Shown: one piece after another, positions 6,746 through 8,911 of the stretch
Position numbering within the stretch: position 1 is the first letter of the stretch
Layout of the letters: the number at the start of each line of letters is the position of its first letter
Assembly (NCBI GenBank): GCA_003522805.1
Contig: DPIB01000173.1
Span: forward strand, 1 to 8,911
Length of the DNA: 8,911 nucleotides
Direction: 5' to 3'
Source: Fervidobacterium sp.
Lineage (GTDB): Bacteria; Thermotogota; Thermotogae; Thermotogales; Fervidobacteriaceae
Notes under the pieces: model-generated
What the model saw: only the letters and a program-made list of their open reading frames with translations
Told to the model about the DNA's origin: nothing
Database searches by the model: none
Program-made: the position numbers and the translations under genes

Positions 6746-7518
6746 TCATCCATCACCGTTTTCTCGATAACATTATATTGATCAAAAAGTGATACTCTTG
6801 GCAATATGATCCCTGAAATTATTAAAATCCCATCTTCTTTAAGATGGTTTCTTGCTTGTTTCAACATTTCGATAAGAACTTCAGCTACTATATTCGATAC
6901 TATTATGTCATATTTTCCATCAACATTTAAAAACAGGTCTGAGAACCTTATTTCTATATCAGCCTCGTTTCTGAGCGCATTTTCGTTTGCTACTTCTATG
7001 GCAAGTGGATCGTTATCTACCGCTAAGACACGATTTGCTCCAAGTTTTTTAGCCAAAATAGCGAGTATTCCACTTCCACAACCGACGTCTAGTACATCCA
7101 TCCCAGGCTTCAAATATTTCTTCAAATAAGAAGCCGACATCTTTGTAGTCTGATGAAGTCCTGTACCAAATGCAAGCCCTTGTGGAATTTTTAGCACGAT
7201 ATCTCCTTCAGGTACTTTTAGGTCATGCTCAGTTGGATCTATAACTACTCCTTCTGTCATCTCAAAAGGCTCACTAATTATATTTTTCAACCAATCTTCA
7301 GGACTTGTCTCTCTTATTCCAACGAACTCCAAACCAAGAACCATCAATTGATCCCTTACATAGCTTAAGTCATTGCCAACAGATGAAACAACAGCGAGGT
7401 ATTTTCCCTCGCTGCTATCCATAATGTAATAATCATATTCTCCATAAAGTATCTCATCGATAAACTCTATTTTGTCTTCACTTAAGGTGAAGATCCATTC
7501 TGTGAAAGAACTATTCAG
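6718..7518 (-). CDS. prmA: Ribosomal protein L11 methyltransferase PrmA, probable CTG start
   Basis: PrmA trimethylates amino groups of ribosomal protein L11 with S-adenosylmethionine. Counting from the proposed CTG, the linker motif FGTGLHQTT is at 117-125, cofactor motif I DVGCGSGIL at 144-152, motif II V-D-N-D at 167-170 and S-N-I-V-A-E at 208-213, all intact. The first ATG in frame (7420-7422) would give 234 residues and cut off part of the N-terminal L11-recognition domain. The frame stays open upstream to a TGA at 7531-7533. The residues there (F-T-E-W-I-F-T-L and onward) align with the start of T. maritima PrmA (F-K-E-L-I-L-P-L, from memory). No ATG, GTG or TTG occurs in that stretch. 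CTG at 7516-7518 lies six bases after GGAGGG and gives 266 residues, close to the 264 I recall for T. maritima. It overlaps the peptidase stop by eight bases. The enzyme call is firm, the CTG start is inferred. Confidence 0.9.
   Translation of the reverse strand: MNSSFTEWIFTLSEDKIEFIDEILYGEYDYYIMDSSEGKYLAVVSSVGNDLSYVRDQLMVLGLEFVGIRETSPEDWLKNIISEPFEMTEGVVIDPTEHDLKVPEGDIVLKIPQGLAFGTGLHQTTKMSASYLKKYLKPGMDVLDVGCGSGILAILAKKLGANRVLAVDNDPLAIEVANENALRNEADIEIRFSDLFLNVDGKYDIIVSNIVAEVLIEMLKQARNHLKEDGILIISGIILPRVSLFDQYNVIEKTVMDEWNTLVIKI
7392..7414. repeat. Perfect 8-bp inverted repeat inside the prmA coding region
   Basis: CAGCGAGG (7392-7399) and CCTCGCTG (7407-7414) are exact reverse complements around a seven-base spacer. 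The stem is GC-rich in an AT-rich context. It falls five bases downstream of the internal prmA ATG at 7422. No T tract follows on either strand, so it is not a standard terminator. Confidence 0.7.
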
Positions 7519-8308
7519 AGAAAACCCTCCTCATAACGTACGTATTGGTGCGTGGAAGATAGGCAACCGGATCATTTGGCTCGTCGTTTTTCCTAACCTC
7601 AAAATGTAGATGCGGACCTGTAGATGTACCAGTGTTGCCACTGCGCGCAATAAAATCACCTTTCTCAACCCTCAAACCAATGTACACATTGATCTTAGAA
7701 AGGTGGGCATAGTATGTCTGATACCCGCCATGGTCTATGATTATCACGTTTCCGTACCCGCTCTGCCAACCTGCGTATTTTACCGTACCTCCTCGTGCTG
7801 CAAAGACGGGGGTGCTTAGAGGAACGCCGATATCTATACCACTGTGAAACATATTCTTGTTGTATATCGGATGCAGCCGCCAACCAAACTCAGATGTAAT
7901 CGAACCATAGGCTGGCCAAACGAAGTCCGCCAACTGAGTGAAAGATGTGTTTACCTTCCCAACGGGTACGAAGACTTCTTTATTTGCAGGAATATTTGAA
8001 CCAATCGACAGATTAACAGATGTGATCTCTTCCGGATCAATGAAGAAATACTTTGCAAGTGCTGACAAAGTCAGGGCCTTTGAAGGCTTATACATTATTC
8101 CAGATACCAACGGTATCTTTAAGGTCTGCCCTATCTTCAGATTGGATGGGGAGATGCTGGGGTTCCAGTCCATCAGAACAGGTATAGGAATGTTGAAGTT
8201 CTTTGACAGATCATAAAGGGTATCACCTGCCTGGACTTTGTAGTCAATATAGAACGCAAATGTAATCCCAACCATCATGATAATCGCAAATGCTATTATT
8301 TTCCGCAC
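7511..8308 (-). CDS. Secreted LysM / M23-family peptidoglycan endopeptidase
   Basis: This is a cell-wall hydrolase of the M23 (lysostaphin/LytM-like) zinc metallopeptidase family. Starting from GTG at 8308 it has 265 residues. Residues 1-18 are a basic then hydrophobic signal sequence or anchor (R-K-I-I-A-F-A-I-I-M-M-V-G). A LysM peptidoglycan-binding module spans about 23-66 (Y-K-V-Q-A-G-D-T-L to L-K-I-P). A degenerate second LysM-like stretch is at about 80-115. The M23 domain spans 135-250. The zinc and catalytic set is complete: H155 and D159 in HSGIDIG, H202 in Y-Y-A-H-L, H233 and H235 in GPHLHFE. An in-frame GTG at 8317 is less likely because it lies in the ribosome binding site AAGGGGTG (8315-8322); the GTG at 8308 is eight bases past its GGGG core. 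A strong promoter lies just upstream, and prmA overlaps the end by eight bases. It probably acts in the periplasm or under the toga; active-site intactness suggests an enzyme and not a regulator. Confidence 0.9.
   Translation of the reverse strand: MRKIIAFAIIMMVGITFAFYIDYKVQAGDTLYDLSKNFNIPIPVLMDWNPSISPSNLKIGQTLKIPLVSGIMYKPSKALTLSALAKYFFIDPEEITSVNLSIGSNIPANKEVFVPVGKVNTSFTQLADFVWPAYGSITSEFGWRLHPIYNKNMFHSGIDIGVPLSTPVFAARGGTVKYAGWQSGYGNVIIIDHGGYQTYYAHLSKINVYIGLRVEKGDFIARSGNTGTSTGPHLHFEVRKNDEPNDPVAYLPRTNTYVMRRVFSE
7525..7530 (-). promoter_or_regulatory. Ribosome binding site of prmA inside the peptidase gene
   Basis: GGAGGG on the minus strand lies within the last codons of the M23 peptidase gene, six bases before the CTG at 7518. 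There is no other gene start for it to serve: the only ATG nearby (7532-7534) is upstream of it and in the peptidase frame. This is the main evidence that prmA begins here and not at the ATG at 7422. Confidence 0.6.
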
Positions 8309-8352
8309 TCTATACACCCCTTATTCTGTTCGTTACAAAAAATTCTTTTTTT

Positions 8353-8380
8353 ATTTTACCACAAATCGTCTCGTTGTCAA
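8353..8380 (-). promoter_or_regulatory. Strong sigma-A-like promoter of the M23-prmA-DUF501 operon
   Basis: On the minus strand a perfect -35 TTGACA (8375-8380) is separated by 16 bases from the -10 TAAAAT (8353-8358). The -10 differs from the consensus at one base and is preceded by TGG, forming an extended -10. Transcription would start near 8346, giving a leader of about 40 bases with the ribosome binding site at 8315-8322. It is the best promoter match in the window and lies in the gap after mnmG. Confidence 0.78.
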
Positions 8381-8428
8381 AATCAAGTCTGCAGCATATA
8401 GCAAAACTGCCAAAGGTGTGGTATAATG

Positions 8429-8911
8429 CTACTTTTTGTTGAGAAAAGTTAAAAGAGCCAAAATATCTGCAGGTGTTACTCCAGATATCCTCATCGCTTG
8501 TCCAATCGAAAAAGGCTTGATTTTTTCAAGCTTTTCGCGCGCTTCGGTCGATAAATTTGGCACTTGCGTAAATTTTATGTTAACTAAAGGTAAACTTTCA
8601 TACTCTTCGAAGACTTTTATTTGGTCAAGCATATTTTTTATGTAACCTTCATATTTCAGTTGCACCTCTAATTGCTCTACAACCTCATAATCTTCGATAG
8701 GTTCAGGATCCAAGATCTTCAGATCCTTGTATTTGATCTCAGGCCTTCTAATCAATTTTGCAAGTCTCGTTCCTTCAGAAATTGGTGATGTACCAAGTGA
8801 CGTGAGAATATCGTTTACTTGATCCGAGGCAGGTATTTTTACTTGCTCCAACCTTTCAAGTTGATGAGTGATAGCGTTTTCTAGAGAAACTACCTTGTCA
8901 TAGAACCAGTG
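8429..8911 (-). CDS. mnmG: tRNA uridine-5-carboxymethylaminomethyl modification enzyme MnmG (GidA), C-terminal part
   Basis: MnmG is the FAD-dependent partner of the GTPase MnmE. Together they install the cmnm5 group on wobble uridine 34 of certain tRNAs. The frame is open to the right edge of the window; I translated 160 residues (the first is H-W-F-Y-D-K at 8911 downward), so the FAD domain and start lie outside. The C-terminal domain is recognisable: V-Q-L-K-Y-E-G-Y-I-K, then L-S-T-E-A-R-E-K-L-E-K-I-K-P, then F-S-I-G-Q-A-M-R-I-S-G-V-T-P-A-D-I-L-A-L-L, the family signature for tRNA and MnmE contact. The stop is TAG at 8429-8431. An internal TTG at 8849-8851 is not the start because the homologous sequence continues upstream. 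The 120-base gap before the peptidase gene holds a promoter but no clear terminator, so some readthrough is possible. Confidence 0.93.
   Translation of the reverse strand, partial: HWFYDKVVSLENAITHQLERLEQVKIPASDQVNDILTSLGTSPISEGTRLAKLIRRPEIKYKDLKILDPEPIEDYEVVEQLEVQLKYEGYIKNMLDQIKVFEEYESLPLVNIKFTQVPNLSTEAREKLEKIKPFSIGQAMRISGVTPADILALLTFLNKK

Noticed and set aside
8309..8317. GTG at 8317 as the start of the M23 peptidase
   Set aside because: This GTG lies inside the ribosome binding site AAGGGGTG with no spacer; GTG at 8308 has normal spacing.
8338..8357. A-run and T-run near 8338-8357 as a terminator after mnmG
   Set aside because: There is no GC-containing stem, and on the minus strand the tract lies downstream of the operon promoter -10, so it would stop its own operon.

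Overview
The window looks like chromosomal DNA of a thermophilic Thermotogales bacterium, perhaps Fervidobacteriaceae. This rests on the gene content, on how closely the PrmA-type protein resembles the Thermotoga maritima PrmA sequence as I remember it, and on the moderately AT-rich composition judged by eye. The genus is an inference. I see no sign of mobile DNA, CRISPR arrays, tRNA or rRNA.

All ten recognised genes lie on the minus strand, so transcription runs from high to low coordinates. In that order: (1) the C-terminal part of mnmG (tRNA wobble-uridine modification), entering from the right edge. (2) A short gap with a strong sigma-A-like promoter, then three overlapping genes: a secreted LysM/M23 peptidase, prmA (ribosomal protein L11 methyltransferase) and a DUF501 gene. 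(3) A hairpin followed by a T-rich tract that looks like an intrinsic terminator. (4) A gene for a NYN-domain putative RNase with an OST-HTH/LOTUS-like domain, followed by rlmH (23S rRNA pseudouridine-1915 methyltransferase). (5) A flagellar block flgM, flgN, flgK and flgL, the last running off the left edge.

The flagellar genes form a coherent late-assembly module. FlgM is the anti-sigma-28 factor, FlgN the export chaperone for the hook-junction proteins, and FlgK and FlgL are the two hook-filament junction proteins. The upstream half is rich in translation-modifying enzymes (MnmG, PrmA, RlmH) mixed with one cell-wall hydrolase, one uncharacterised family (DUF501) and one putative RNA nuclease.

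Points that stand out: prmA appears to lack any ATG, GTG or TTG start in the right place and probably starts at CTG inside the end of the peptidase gene. The NYN protein pairs an intact nuclease-like acidic set with a LOTUS-like domain. FlgK is unusually long and has internal repeat-like domains. A four-unit hexamer repeat lies upstream of rlmH. A plus-strand promoter-like element and a hairpin could bracket a short RNA antisense to the mnmG 3' end. I found no clearly new multi-gene system; the candidates are listed as modest findings.
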